Origin: G963667855 sp963667855
Lineage (GTDB): Bacteria > Planctomycetota > Phycisphaerae > UBA1845
Direction: 5' to 3'
Assembly: GCA_963667855.2 (NCBI GenBank)
Contig: CAXXKI010000013.1
Location: 186,001 to 250,000 of the forward strand
Length of the DNA: 64,000 nt
Below are positions 25,233 to 35,588 of this stretch, piece after piece. Below the pieces are notes generated by a model. The model did no database searches and had not been told where the DNA came from. It saw only the letters and a list, made by a program, of their open reading frames with translations. Numbering within the stretch: the first letter of the stretch is position 1; each line of letters begins with the position of its first letter. The position numbers were made by a program, and so were the translations under genes.

Positions 25233-25826
25233 ACTTCAGTATACAAGCGTTTCTACGAACGCGCAAATAGATTGTGTGAAAACCTTTATTCATATCAACT
25301 GTGTGTAAAGTCAAGCAGGAACCCTCGGAATGGCAAGTTGATTGCCGAATCAGTGAGAAAAACTCAGTTCGTATCGACACTCTCTTTTGGTGGCTGAAGA
25401 CCATACAGGTAGTTGTCGTAACCAATATGTTTTTTTTATTCACAAGGCTATGCGATTTTCTGGTCACGATGCATCAGGAAAGTAAGGATTCAGGACACAG
25501 ATTGCCAGCAAGTTCTGTGCAAAGGATATTGTGCAATCAGGAAATCGGTGTAAATACTAATCGAATTCTGTGTGTTGCCGAGTAAGGCCTGCCAAGTATC
25601 GTCGGTAACGGTATTCCGTAAGGCAGAGAAACAGTTGTAGGTGATAATAAAACAGTTTCGTACAGGCAGGTTTCCAAGTATAGGTTAGACTTGTTGAGTG
25701 GCACACAAATAAACGTGTGCTGTTTAGCGCCAACCGGGGAAACCTTGCTGGTTAGATTCGCCGCGCCACACTTTACTGCCAGCTATACAGACAGTCAGCC
25801 GTGTGTTGCTAGGATCAACCTATTCG
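25233..25826. other. Intergenic region with a shared promoter box
   Basis: No supported gene. The minus-strand CTGCTTGACT box (25318-25309) is a -35 candidate for the amidoligase. The run TTTTTTTATT near 25432 is AT-rich. The frame 25038-25397 (plus) is mostly antisense to the amidoligase. Confidence 0.45.
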
Positions 25827-26789
25827 TCATCTCTCCATTAGCGGCCTAAATAACGGATTCTTGTGAGTGATTGCTGCATGGATTTTGGCTCGCCAGAATT
25901 CCAGGTGATCCTCGTTCCTTTCAAGTAACATCACGATTTCTTCGAGTTCACACAACACGAATACACTCTCCCTCAAGCCCTCTCGGCATATTGTGATTGC
26001 GGGACCTGTGAAACCTGAGTGCGAGATGCATATGCCTCGGGTTTGTCCGCGATGGTATACATTGACAAGATGTTCGGAGACCTCCGCTTTTCCGAGTGGA
26101 CTAGCCCACCACTTCATCTCAACAAGGTAAACGTGACCGCTGATTTCGACGACGCCATCGATTTGCTCGACTACGCCTTCACCTTGCATTCCTTTAACAG
26201 TGAATGCGTCTCGAATCAGAATTCCGTCCGCTTTAAACATACGGTTTAGAACGGATTCTAATGCCTTGCCACGTTTCTGTGGATTAGATTCACTAAACAA
26301 CGCGAAGAGATCTCGCTTGATCAATCGAATCTCGGCCCGGCGTCGTTCGGCGGTTTCCTCCCTCTTCGTTGTTTCTGCGACGCGTGTCCTTCGTTCCCGG
26401 TCTTGTTCTTGCTTCATGCGGGTAAAGGAGTCCTTTACATCGACGACTCGTCGAGTTTCGGCGACGAGTCCCTTCACCTTCAACTGATCACTCGGCCAAC
26501 AGGTCGAGAAATCCTCACACTCGACCACTCGCTTCAACACCTCCCGTCGCTCCCGTAACGTGCGCTCACCTTGCTCGTTTAACCGAGTGAGGACCGTTCG
26601 TACAATCTCGTATTTGTGAATATTCTTGCGGTCGTTCCGAACTCGCATGTCGAGATCGTCCCAAAGGTCTTGAGGAACTCCCGCTCCTTTGAAAAACAAG
26701 AGTACATCCCTTTTTGACCTACACAAAAGTGGAATCGTGTCGATCAATAGTTGCGTCAATTCGGGCGGATAGTGAAAAATGATGTCCAC
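25827..26789 (-). CDS. Restriction endonuclease-like protein (PD-(D/E)XK)
   Basis: The protein has 320 residues. The C-terminal part (about 170-300) reads KRGKALESVLNRMFKAD, then GEGVVEQIDGVVE and VYLVEMKWWASPLG, which is the E, QIDG, EMKW arrangement of Mrr-like PD-(D/E)XK nucleases, followed by RGICISHSGF. The first 80 residues are a helical domain that resembles small effector-associated domains in defence proteins. A charged coiled-coil joins the two. It starts at a GTG with GGAGAG upstream, and a CTGCTTGACA box lies 50 bases upstream. Likely a defence nuclease acting on modified or foreign DNA. Confidence 0.78.
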   Translation of the reverse strand: MDIIFHYPPELTQLLIDTIPLLCRSKRDVLLFFKGAGVPQDLWDDLDMRVRNDRKNIHKYEIVRTVLTRLNEQGERTLRERREVLKRVVECEDFSTCWPSDQLKVKGLVAETRRVVDVKDSFTRMKQEQDRERRTRVAETTKREETAERRRAEIRLIKRDLFALFSESNPQKRGKALESVLNRMFKADGILIRDAFTVKGMQGEGVVEQIDGVVEISGHVYLVEMKWWASPLGKAEVSEHLVNVYHRGQTRGICISHSGFTGPAITICREGLRESVFVLCELEEIVMLLERNEDHLEFWRAKIHAAITHKNPLFRPLMER

Positions 26790-27095
26790 GACAGTATCTA
26801 ACTCTCCTTTGCCGGCTACCTTACTCTTGCATTATGTTGTCAAGCAGTCGTACGATTTGGTCGGGCATCCTGACGAATTCCCGTTGAATCGTTTAAATAC
26901 AATATTGTTCTATTGGATTACCTCCAGAGATTATTTGATCGTTCCACCTATCCGACATCCGCTGATTGAGTCACCAAAGTTCGATCCTTTATTCGCTATC
27001 GGCGGGTTCAAACTGTTTTCACACACCTTTTTAGGAAATTCCTTGCTTCACTGTGTGGGCGTTCTCGCAGGCCAACGTGGTTAATGCGGTTCATG
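26790..27095. other. Intergenic region
   Basis: No supported gene. It holds the promoter box of the nuclease gene (CTGCTTGACA, 26847-26838). The plus-strand frame at 26779-27084 has no family features. Confidence 0.4.
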
Positions 27096-29662
27096 TTAAC
27101 GTCCCTCCCTTGTTCTGATTTCAATAGCGGACGCTATGCGGGGACGTATCTCGTCGTAGACGGCTATATCAACTCCTTCAGCTACCTCAAGCGACACAGC
27201 AAGCCCATATGCTACGGGTTCTTGTATTTTTGCTGCATCTTTGCGGCAATTGACCTTAATCGTGAGGAAATCACCATCATTAAGTGGGATAGCGTTTTCC
27301 CCTTCGAATATTTCGTGTTGAACAGTGCCTCGCCGAACGGCTTGCCAGTCTGCGTTTTTTCGATCAGGTACGAGAGTTCCTCCGTTCACCTCAAACCACA
27401 AACTTGCGGTTCGATAACGCTGAGTACTCTCGGCGAGAGGTGACAACCATGCCAAAGTAGTGGTAAGCCGACGTTGTTCGCGGCGTGCTCCAAGCGAAGG
27501 TGGTAACGGCAAGCTAAACACATGCGCTTCTTTCATCGTTGAGCTGACCGAACCCCAACAGTGTTGCCCGTTGTTTCGTGCAGCCTAGAACTCGCAAGCC
27601 ATCTGCGACACACCGTATCCTAACCACTGGCTGATCCAGTGCCGAATCTGACGCCCATTGTCCGGCGTCTGGAGTATTCCTTGCAGATTATCTGATATCT
27701 CTCCCCATGAACAGCCATGCACGATCATCGCTTTCAACAGAGGTGTGATGTAAGAATTGAGTTCGATGTTGGGAGCTTGTTCCTCAAATATTTCTAATAG
27801 GGAATCGTGGCATATCGCCGCCATCCTGCTGACGAGCGCAGCTGCGTTACTGGTTCCACAGCAATAGACGACCTTGTCGATGTCTCCCATTGTCGCACTG
27901 GGGGACGCAACCTTATTACCCGGGGCAATACGTAAATGTCGAGCCTCGAATACCGCGTCAGTTGAAGTCCCCAGGGGTTCGGTATATAGTACTCGACCAC
28001 CATTACAGAGCAGATCTGGTTTGATTGCACGACGGTAACCGCTTCCGAATGCCGAAACGGGGCTTGGTAACGCGTTTTGAAAAAGATTCACCGCGTGGTC
28101 GAAGTGGTTAGCCGCAACGTGGTCGTTGTGGAAAGCACCAACCGTAATACCGTTGATGCTCTCGGCTGGTGCTAGTAACTTTCGATGTCTCGAATCATCG
28201 TAGAGAGTTTTTACGACCAACGCTTCTTTCTCTTCGCTGGTGAGAATGTCGAATTTCTCTTTGGAAACGCCGGTATCAATATCCCTGCTGTGGTTACCAG
28301 CGCTAATGACAAAAAGAACGCGGTATTTAACGCTTAGGCCAGTCGAGCAATCGAGCTAGTGGGCTCATGATTAGAGTAAACAGGCGGCTCGGATCACCGA
28401 TTGAAAAATTGACAACCTTGATGGTGGGTGCGGAGGCTCCTTCGCCTTCGAACATTCTGCGAACGGCTCGGTGAACGAGATCCACCATGAGCACGTCTCC
28501 AGGGATTTGCTCTGGGCGGGGTGAGCTAATCCATTGGATGGGCTTCATGATCGGACGCACATAAACGGGTCGTGCAAGAGGACGGTCTTCGTTGTTGAGA
28601 TCGCCGTGGACGATTAGCGAAGCCATGGCTGTTCCATGTATGCGGTCGGCTACACTGTACTCCGACGAATAATCATCTGGGTCGTCGATAATAAGTCGGT
28701 TTGAAAGCAAGCCGTGATTTTCCAAAGGGAGGCCCGTCTAGAACCGCAACAATGGGGTCACCAGATGGAAGGTTTTTTTCAATTATATCGTGATTCGATA
28801 GTTCTCCCTGAACCCGTTCCTTTCCTGTTGCCATTTGGCCGACGGGACGAAAGAACATGACGCCATCGCACTTGGTAAGGTCTACGTCGGGATGTTGGAT
28901 TATCTTATGTGCGACGCTTGCAGGGACTTCCGCCAGCAATGCCTGATACGCAATATCTTCAATCGTGCAATTGCCTACAACTTGCCCACCAAGCCGCCTG
29001 ATGAGATTACCGACCTGCTCTTGCGCAGCTTGTCGTTTATCATTCGAATTACGAAACCACAATTCTACTTCACACCTGACCGGTCGGTTGCCGTCATGTT
29101 CCAAGTCTTCTCGCCAAATACCAAGTAGGCCAGTTTCTTCTATACGGTCTTTAACCCCCCAGGGTCGGATAACCTTAATTTGTTGGAATAGTCGGCCTAT
29201 ACTTGCCAAGCCATGATCAAATATTTCAGAGAACTTTTTGTCTGGATTCTCAGAAAAGGTTTTCCAGAGGTTTAATAGTTGGCGCATAGCCGCCTGATTT
29301 GTGAATAGAAAAAACAACCTACCGCTTAGTTGTTTGCTCTCATCTTTGGGATTATAGAAATCTTCGTCGGGGATGATATCATCCTGTTCGTATTCCCCAA
29401 GCCACTCGAGACCGTCTATTCTCTTAACAGCAGAGAGGAAGCCTTCTACTGTACCTACAGTTTCTATGACCAGTACCAACTCTGGCTCTATACCAGCCGG
29501 TGCGTTTTGTACGTTGATTGCTTTGTTTTCTAATACGGTTTTTAGGAGATGCAAATGTGGAGCGACACGTTGAACTTGCGTTGAGTGACTTGGTCTACGA
29601 AATTCACCGCTACGACCCCCAAGTTTTGACTTTGAAGATATTTCCGGTGTTGGGAATAGCAA
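27096..29662 (-). pseudogene. ietS: IetS-like subtilase (S8 peptidase), several frameshifts
   Basis: Four frames in order rebuild one protein of about 850 residues. 29662-28673 is the N-terminal part, ending just after the catalytic Asp (VAVLDG). 28725-28327 has the catalytic His (RIHGTAMAS). 28340-27585 has ISAGNHS and the catalytic Ser (CCGTSNAAALVS). After a further change near 27600, RATLLGFGQLND leads to the C-terminal domain in 27536-27096 (EAHVFSLPLPPSLG). Breaks lie near 28715, 28335, 27605 and 27535, three or four of them single extra bases. It follows ietA by 18 bases. IetS is the protease of the IetAS two-gene defence and plasmid-stability system. This copy looks dead unless the breaks are sequencing errors. 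Confidence 0.85.
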
Positions 29663-29680
29663 AAAGAGGGCGATCTGGCA

Positions 29681-30676
29681 TTACTCATCGTTTCCGTTCT
29701 GTTGCTTTGCCTTAACTGTCCGTGCAGCCCAATTTTTCAAGGTACGGTCGATAATCTTCTTCATGTCAGAAGTGGGTTGTTCAAGTACGTACTGTCGGTA
29801 TATACTTGCGCCGAATTCTTCAGCTTCAGCGAAATTGACGCCGTGGAGCTTCTTCACTAGTGTACTGGGAGAGTATCCGAGTTGAACCTTAATCCTCCGT
29901 TCAAACTTAGCGAACCATTCTGCTAATCTAGCACGGGTGGGTTCGGGAAGCGTCATGCGAACTTGGAACCGACGCCATACCGCACGATCAAGCAATTCGG
30001 CATGATTGGTTGCACCGATTACAACGACGTGACTTGGTAGCGAGTCGATTTGCAGCAGTAGGGAACTGACGACTCGCTTGATCTCGCCCGTTTCATGCCG
30101 GTCACCTCGTTCCTTTCCAAGAGTTTCGAATTCATCGAAGAATAAGACGCATTTCCGCACACGGGCGTGCTCCAGAATCCGGTGTAAGCGAACCGCAGTC
30201 TCACCAAGGTATGTACCCACGACGCCTTCGTACCGGACAACCAAAAGGGGAACCATTAGCGCATTTGCAAATGCTTCAGCAAGTGTGGTCTTTCCATTGC
30301 CTGGTGGACCGATCAAAAGGATTCGATTACGGGGATCTAGATTATACGAATGTAAAAGGTCAACCCGGTGGTGTTCCTGAACTAATTCTTGAGATATTTC
30401 CCGAACGTCTTTAGGGAGAATGAGGTCATCAAAGGACCGTTCCGGCATAACCTCATGGAGGAGGTTCGTAACTCGCTGGTCGAGAACGGCGTTGCCATTC
30501 GATACGGGTCTGTCTGCGGGCACAGCTCGAAGTAGTTCTTCGAGCTTGTTTGCAAGGACCGTGTGCTTCTTTGCCTGTTCCTCCGCAATAATGGATTCGA
30601 CAACCCGTCGGAACTTGGTCTTATCGCCAGCCATTCCGAGTCGGACGAGGTCGGTTAGTAGATCGGCTCTAGCCAT
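29681..30676 (-). CDS. ietA: IetA-like AAA+ ATPase
   Basis: The protein has 331 residues. I chose the ATG at 30676 because GGAGG lies 6 bases before it. It has an N-terminal helical region (1-95), then Walker A LIGPPGNGKTT, Walker B CVLFFDEFETLG, sensor 1 VVVIGATNHAE, and RRFQVRMTLPEP with the arginine finger. This single AAA+ module next to a subtilase is the IetA type. In IetAS the ATPase and subtilase act together in phage defence and plasmid stability. This gene is intact but its partner is broken. Confidence 0.85.
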   Translation of the reverse strand: MARADLLTDLVRLGMAGDKTKFRRVVESIIAEEQAKKHTVLANKLEELLRAVPADRPVSNGNAVLDQRVTNLLHEVMPERSFDDLILPKDVREISQELVQEHHRVDLLHSYNLDPRNRILLIGPPGNGKTTLAEAFANALMVPLLVVRYEGVVGTYLGETAVRLHRILEHARVRKCVLFFDEFETLGKERGDRHETGEIKRVVSSLLLQIDSLPSHVVVIGATNHAELLDRAVWRRFQVRMTLPEPTRARLAEWFAKFERRIKVQLGYSPSTLVKKLHGVNFAEAEEFGASIYRQYVLEQPTSDMKKIIDRTLKNWAARTVKAKQQNGNDE

Positions 30677-31127
30677 TGTTGCCTCCGGTGGCATTCACTA
30701 AGCACTCTCCCCGTTCCAGCGTAAGTCGTTCACTCTTGTCCTACAGATTGACCATTCAAGGCGACGAGAGAGACTTTCCGCCTAATACGCCCAAAGATGA
30801 CCGTTGCCGTCCCCGATTTTGGTTACACGAGATAGACGGCAAATACCTGAGAAGTCCGATCCCTTCAGTCCTCGCGTGGAACCGAACCCACTGTCTTGTA
30901 CTCATCGATGAGTATGATGTGAATATACCGTTGCGTCGTCTCGTGGTCCAGATACCAGATGATCGGGGGGGGATTTTGCCCGGTTTTGGCGTCAGGTTTC
31001 CAAGCCGACCCTGAAATTGTACAGAGACGGAGTTTCAGCAAGGATACCGGATGAGATGGGAACCGAGTCTCGCTATAATATTGGTAATGATCATGAGCGT
31101 GAGATTTATCCGTTGAGGGTTTGAACA
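30677..31127. other. Intergenic region between divergent genes
   Basis: No supported gene. It separates ietA (minus) from the Mrr-like remnant (plus). The weak frames 30676-31014 (plus) and 30865-31212 (minus) have no family features. Confidence 0.4.
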
Positions 31128-31820
31128 ATGGCGAGAAGGCGAAAAGATGAAGGGTTCTTTGACGATCTGTACGACATGCTACTTGTTGTTCCGGCCTGGG
31201 TGGGGCCACCACTAGCTTTACTATTCTTCCTCGGATTGAAATGTTTCATTCCTACGATATTCGGAAGTAGCGAAAAGCTCAATATTAATTCGGTCGTAGC
31301 AAGCGTGGCTCAATCGGTTGCAATGCCCGCAGCCGGTCCTTGTCCTGTTCATATGGTTGCTCGCTGAATTCCAGAAATGGCGGCGACGGCGGATCGACTT
31401 ATCTTTAAGCAGGGGCAGTTAACGAGTCTTAGTCCAATGTAAACAATGGCGGACGAAGCGGGTGGGCCTCAAACCAGTACGTGAACTCCTCGGAGTTATG
31501 GTAAGTGAGTCGGCCAGTCGAGCGGTACTTGTTACCTGTGGATCATTTACACGAGAAGCACGGTTGTTTGCGGAGGGTAAACCGCTTGCCCTCGTTGAGG
31601 GACCGAAGCTTTGGGAGTTGGTGCAATCAGGTAAGAGGTATTTGCTAAATCGGAATTGCCTGTATCGACACGTTCTTCTGACAAAACATCGTCGGAATGC
31701 CCCCATTGCAGTGGCCCTATGGTACTTCGTACGGCGGGTAAAGGGCCAAATGCGGGATCACAGTTCTGGGGTTGTTCTCGATTTCCGAAATGTCGTGGCA
31801 CCAGGGAGTATCGTGGATAA
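31128..31820 (+). pseudogene. Mrr-type nuclease with zinc finger, catalytic core deleted
   Basis: The 5' part (31128-31367) has a basic start and two membrane segments (LYDMLLVVPAWVG, LALLFFLGLKCFIPTIF). After a frame change comes CAATGT (QCKQW, 31435-31449), the last motif of the PD-(D/E)XK core, and VRELLGVMVSESA, then VTCGSFTREARLFAEGKPLA of the Mrr domain. A further frame change leads to a topoisomerase-type zinc finger (CPHCSGPMVLR, FWGCSRFPKC) and the stop at 31818-31820. The segment with the catalytic acids, normally about 50 residues before QxK, is missing. So this is a real deletion, not only sequencing error. Confidence 0.85.
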
Positions 31821-31905
31821 CCGGTCAAATGCAATTTTGCTTGGTAGGCATTTTCTAAGCTTTAAAACCGTAATCTCCGTGAAGGTTTGGTGGACATGAA
31901 TACTG

Positions 31906-32469
31906 TTATTCAGGAGAATTCGGTTCCCAATAATCGCCCACAGAGTTCCACATTCCCGTACTAACGGTTACCGTAAAATCATTAAGAAATTCGTCTGGAA
32001 TGTCATTGGGAAACGAATCTCGGAGACTAAAAAAGACCCAAGTTCCGATTCGCAATTGATAGGGTTGTTCAGGAAAAGTGTTTTCATCCTCCGATTCGAC
32101 GAATTCAATGCATTTGGCGCAGGCATCATTGAAGGTTTGGCCACGTATGATTTGGCGATACTCCTTATCAAAAGATGCGAACTCGTGTTGGGAGGTTGCG
32201 TACTCGACACGCCCATCATGACATGCAGACAGTACTCGTTCTTTCAAGTTTTCGGAAACGTCATACTTTCCACAAGCAAGTACTTTCAATGCCAAAGCTG
32301 TAAACCCTGCCGCGTAGACCAGAAGATGCTTGGGCTTGAGAATCTCGTACTCAATATCGTGTTTTTGGCAAATTCGGTCGATAATCTCATCGACACCATT
32401 GGCAGCCAAGGATGCGTAAGCGACTAATTCCTTCGACCTCTTGAGTATTTCATTTTCACTAAGCCACAT
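31906..32469 (-). CDS. Hypothetical protein
   Basis: The protein has 187 residues. It is mixed helix and strand, with LLVYAAGFTALALKVLA and an acidic C-terminus (RIGTWVFFSLRDSFPNDIPD). No family, signal or membrane segment recognised. It converges with the Mrr remnant and lies next to a PD-(D/E)XK-like gene on the same strand, a frequent arrangement in defence islands. The ATG start is at 32469. Confidence 0.5.
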   Translation of the reverse strand: MWLSENEILKRSKELVAYASLAANGVDEIIDRICQKHDIEYEILKPKHLLVYAAGFTALALKVLACGKYDVSENLKERVLSACHDGRVEYATSQHEFASFDKEYRQIIRGQTFNDACAKCIEFVESEDENTFPEQPYQLRIGTWVFFSLRDSFPNDIPDEFLNDFTVTVSTGMWNSVGDYWEPNSPE

Positions 32470-32522
32470 GTCGATTTCTCCAACCTCGTGCCTGACAGCT
32501 TAGGCACCGAAACCTGGGCTCA

Positions 32523-33053
32523 TTACTCAGAGCCAAAGCTACTTCGGTGTCGGATAAAAAGATCATCCAAGTCCGAGGTCAGACAACGGCGAAACTCTTC
32601 TATCGCGGGATTAAGGCTTTCAGGATTGTTTTTCCTGAAGGTGAACCGTCTGGCATAATACGATGTCTGTGATTCGCTCTGCATTACTTTCTCTGTTTTT
32701 GCCCATGTAAAATCCCACAGGCGCAGATGAGCAATATAGTCGGATTCTGAGCCTTGCCCAAATACGTGCAACAGAAAAATCGGTCGATCTCCTTGCGATG
32801 CGTATGGCCAGTACTTGATCAGATTGGTCAACCCACCTCCACTCTCTACTTCGATGATTACTATTCGATCTGTTAGCTCCACACGGAGGTCACCGTACTG
32901 AAACCTCTGGATGTCGCGTAAATCGAAGCCAGGATCGAAACGATTGTTCGGACGGTAGCCGCTAAAGACAATATCTTCGGAAAGGTTGAGTTCAGTAATT
33001 ACTAAACGGAAAGGTTTGAGGTATTCAGTTTCCAAGTTTCTTCTTTTGCTCAT
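32523..33053 (-). CDS. PD-(D/E)XK-like hypothetical protein
   Basis: The protein has 176 residues. The segment FQYGDLRVELTDRIVIIEVE, then SGGGLTNLIKYWPY (about residues 50-83) has a D, then ExE, then K order that resembles PD-(D/E)XK nuclease cores, and KYWPY is often seen in such proteins. The C-terminus is helical. No experimentally known family is named. It is co-directional with the gene at 31906, 54 bases apart, and they may work as a pair. Confidence 0.5.
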   Translation of the reverse strand: MSKRRNLETEYLKPFRLVITELNLSEDIVFSGYRPNNRFDPGFDLRDIQRFQYGDLRVELTDRIVIIEVESGGGLTNLIKYWPYASQGDRPIFLLHVFGQGSESDYIAHLRLWDFTWAKTEKVMQSESQTSYYARRFTFRKNNPESLNPAIEEFRRCLTSDLDDLFIRHRSSFGSE

Positions 33054-33187
33054 TGTGCCTTATCCATAGATGAATAAAACCGAAACTCTGATAAGATTGT
33101 TGGTTTAACTTGCTATATGAAAGCATTTCTTTCCGGATTGGTTTGGTTGAACTTTGGGGACCGATCAGCATACGTCGGAATTAGGTC

Positions 33188-34153
33188 CTACCCGAGCCAG
33201 ACAACACCTTCATCATTTTCTCTAATTGATTTCTCGTCTTCCGGGGCAAGGTTTGATGGGTATAATAATATTCGCAACTTGCCAATATCGAAATGCTCCC
33301 TGACGCTTTGCTGCAAATCGGCAATCAATTGCCTCGTATAAATAGACCAATTCGCCGTTTTCCTGATTTCCTTAACGGCTACTGCCTCCGCCTTATAACC
33401 GTGAGCCGCCAGCGCTTCTTGCGTGTTTTTCAAACCGGAGCCTCGGGGATTCACCGATTCTGCGAATAGCTCCTCAGCCCCGCAATCGACCACAAACTTA
33501 ACCATCTCATTGATCTGATCGGGCGAATTTCCAATCGATGGCAACAAGGGACAAAGCATGCCGTAGGTTCGGAGTCCTTGTTTGTTTGCCTCTCGAATAG
33601 CCTCCATCCTTTCGGGAATTGATGACGCATTGGGTTCGATTATACCACAAACGTCTGACTTGTCAGGGGTTGCCGTTAAACTGATGCCTACCTGTACTCG
33701 ATCACGGTATTGGCTAATCACGTCAAAGTCATTTACTACGTGGGCGCTCTTTGTTAAAACACGTACGTTCCAACCGGGTTGCTCTAGGATTGCCTTTAGT
33801 ATCTTGCGGCCTAAATCGTGCTTACGAGCTTCTGGTGACCAAGCGTCAGTGGTAGTACAAACTTCCACCAAACCTCTTTTTCTCCTACGTTTGGCATCGT
33901 GGGAAACCTTCTCGGCGATATTCGGGTCAATAACTGCAATTCCCCTGGTGAACGAGGTGATCTTCTGTTCCTTGATAGGTTTTCGCCGAAACCACTCGTG
34001 AGTGCGTACCGATGCGCCAGTGCTGCAATATTCGCAACCATGTCCACAACGAAGCCCCACGTTGACGGCATAACCGGCAAGACCTTTCTTCTCGAACTCT
34101 GGAGTTCGCCTGATGCCGCTTTTCATTTTGACTTCGAAAACCTTAGTTTCCAT
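33188..34153 (-). CDS. Radical SAM protein (SPL-like)
   Basis: The protein has 321 residues from the ATG at 34153; an in-frame start at 34189 is possible. GLRCGHGCEYCSTG holds the CxxxCxxC (C36, C40, C43) that binds the 4Fe-4S cluster of radical SAM enzymes. Later segments (VGISLTATPDK, GMLCPLLPSIGNS, SVNPRGSGL) are typical of the barrel. The layout resembles spore photoproduct lyase-like proteins seen in defence islands, where they often pair with a three-Cys-motif partner. That partner is not adjacent here. The substrate is unknown. Confidence 0.75.
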   Translation of the reverse strand: METKVFEVKMKSGIRRTPEFEKKGLAGYAVNVGLRCGHGCEYCSTGASVRTHEWFRRKPIKEQKITSFTRGIAVIDPNIAEKVSHDAKRRRKRGLVEVCTTTDAWSPEARKHDLGRKILKAILEQPGWNVRVLTKSAHVVNDFDVISQYRDRVQVGISLTATPDKSDVCGIIEPNASSIPERMEAIREANKQGLRTYGMLCPLLPSIGNSPDQINEMVKFVVDCGAEELFAESVNPRGSGLKNTQEALAAHGYKAEAVAVKEIRKTANWSIYTRQLIADLQQSVREHFDIGKLRILLYPSNLAPEDEKSIRENDEGVVWLG

Positions 34154-34189
34154 GACTTTCAGAATGGCAAATCGGTTCGGGAATGTCAA

Positions 34190-34695
34190 CTACGAATCGC
34201 GGTCGATACGCTATTGGGGACAAATCGATTGCGTACGCAGATTTCAACATACGATAGTGGAAATTTGGTCGTTTTCGCGGGAAAACGAGACTTTTATTCC
34301 ATCCATCATTCTGGTAATCGGAATTTCCTGGTAGATACGTTGGATGTATTAACGAGATGCTTTTTACGTACCAAGGATATAATGCATCCATCGATAGTGT
34401 AGGCATAAGTACCTATTAATATAAGTGTATTTACTAGGTTATCTAAGGGTTTATACGGGGGGCAAGATATCAAATTAGGTAAATTGTAATAATTATTCAC
34501 AATGGTTCATACAAGATTTCCTTTCAGAAATCGTCTTGCCTTAGAGGTACAAGGATTCGTTTGTTGGATTGAACTTACATCTTGAAATGCCTTGTGGCGT
34601 TTTTTACACTGAAATATAAGTTTGAAATGTACTTCGGATTCCAACTTATTGCGAATGTTGTTTCGCCTTTCAATTAGTCTTAGGGAGAACATCGA
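34190..34695. other. AT-rich intergenic region
   Basis: No supported gene. The short frames (34306-34500 and 34507-34692, minus) are AT-rich and featureless. AGGGAG at about 34681 serves as the ribosome site for the next gene. Confidence 0.4.
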
Positions 34696-35535
34696 ATGAG
34701 GGCAATACAGTGCCCGAATTGTGGTGCGCCGTGCGATATGCAGGCTAGAAAATGTTCGTATTGTGGTTCAACATTTTCAGTATCGAATATCACCGGAGCA
34801 ATTGAGTTAACGGGAAGAGTATGTCCTGCATGTTCAACAATCAACCCTCCAGATGCTCGTAAATGTGGAGATTGTGCAACAACGATCTTAGAGCCGTGCC
34901 GAACATGCAAGAGACTGATCGCAACTAGCAGCAAACACTGCGTTTACTGTGGAATTCTCCATCATAGTTCTAGCCCAAACAGTGGTTGCTCATCCGGTTT
35001 TCGAGAAGCAATTGAACTATCGGAGATTGGTAGTTTTCCAGACGCCGATGCTCTATTTAGTGAATTGGAAAAAAATAACACAGATTCTGAAGAGTTTTAC
35101 GCTGCGTGGATTACGAACTATATGAAATGGGCGATGTCTTTCGATAACGATGCGACGATACGCGACTTCGCTAGACAATACCGAAACAAAGCAAGCGAAC
35201 TTTTACACCTTATAGAAGACCGATTCCCTGGAAGTGCTTGCATAGACCGGTCAAGGCAGTTCATTAATTCGAATATTAACATCAACACCAAGCCTGATAT
35301 GGGTAAGCCATGCTTTGTTGCGACCGCTGTTTACGGAGATGCATTACATCCAGAGGTTGTCGTCCTCCGCGCATGGCGAGATACCGTCCTAGTAAAGAGT
35401 CGGCCAGGACAGCAGTTTGTCAGAATATACGGTGTGGTAGGTCCGTTCTTAGCTGCGGTTGTCGGAAGAAGCCAGTATGCAAAGTACGTGTGTAGGCGTC
35501 TTATTAGTGTAGTGGTGAGATGTCTAATAACCTGA
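34696..35535 (+). CDS. Zinc-ribbon protein with CFI-box C-terminal domain
   Basis: The protein has 279 residues. Zinc ribbons lie in the first 90 (CPNCGAPCDMQARKCSYCG, CPACS...RKCGDCA, CRTCKR...HCVYCG, about three pairs). A helical middle (EFYAAWITNYMKWAM) follows. The last 70 residues start CFVATAVYGDALHPEVVVLR and RDTVLVKS, the CFI-box domain. This is a hallmark of many planctomycete and other bacterial proteins with unclear function. The hydrophobic end (VVGPFLAAVVG) may be membrane-associated. First of a run of plus-strand genes to 40197. Confidence 0.72.
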   Translation: MRAIQCPNCGAPCDMQARKCSYCGSTFSVSNITGAIELTGRVCPACSTINPPDARKCGDCATTILEPCRTCKRLIATSSKHCVYCGILHHSSSPNSGCSSGFREAIELSEIGSFPDADALFSELEKNNTDSEEFYAAWITNYMKWAMSFDNDATIRDFARQYRNKASELLHLIEDRFPGSACIDRSRQFINSNININTKPDMGKPCFVATAVYGDALHPEVVVLRAWRDTVLVKSRPGQQFVRIYGVVGPFLAAVVGRSQYAKYVCRRLISVVVRCLIT

Positions 35536-35588
35536 ATGGGCGGGTTCGCTGCTAAAACCTTATTGGGTAAAGCATTTGGAGTTACGCG

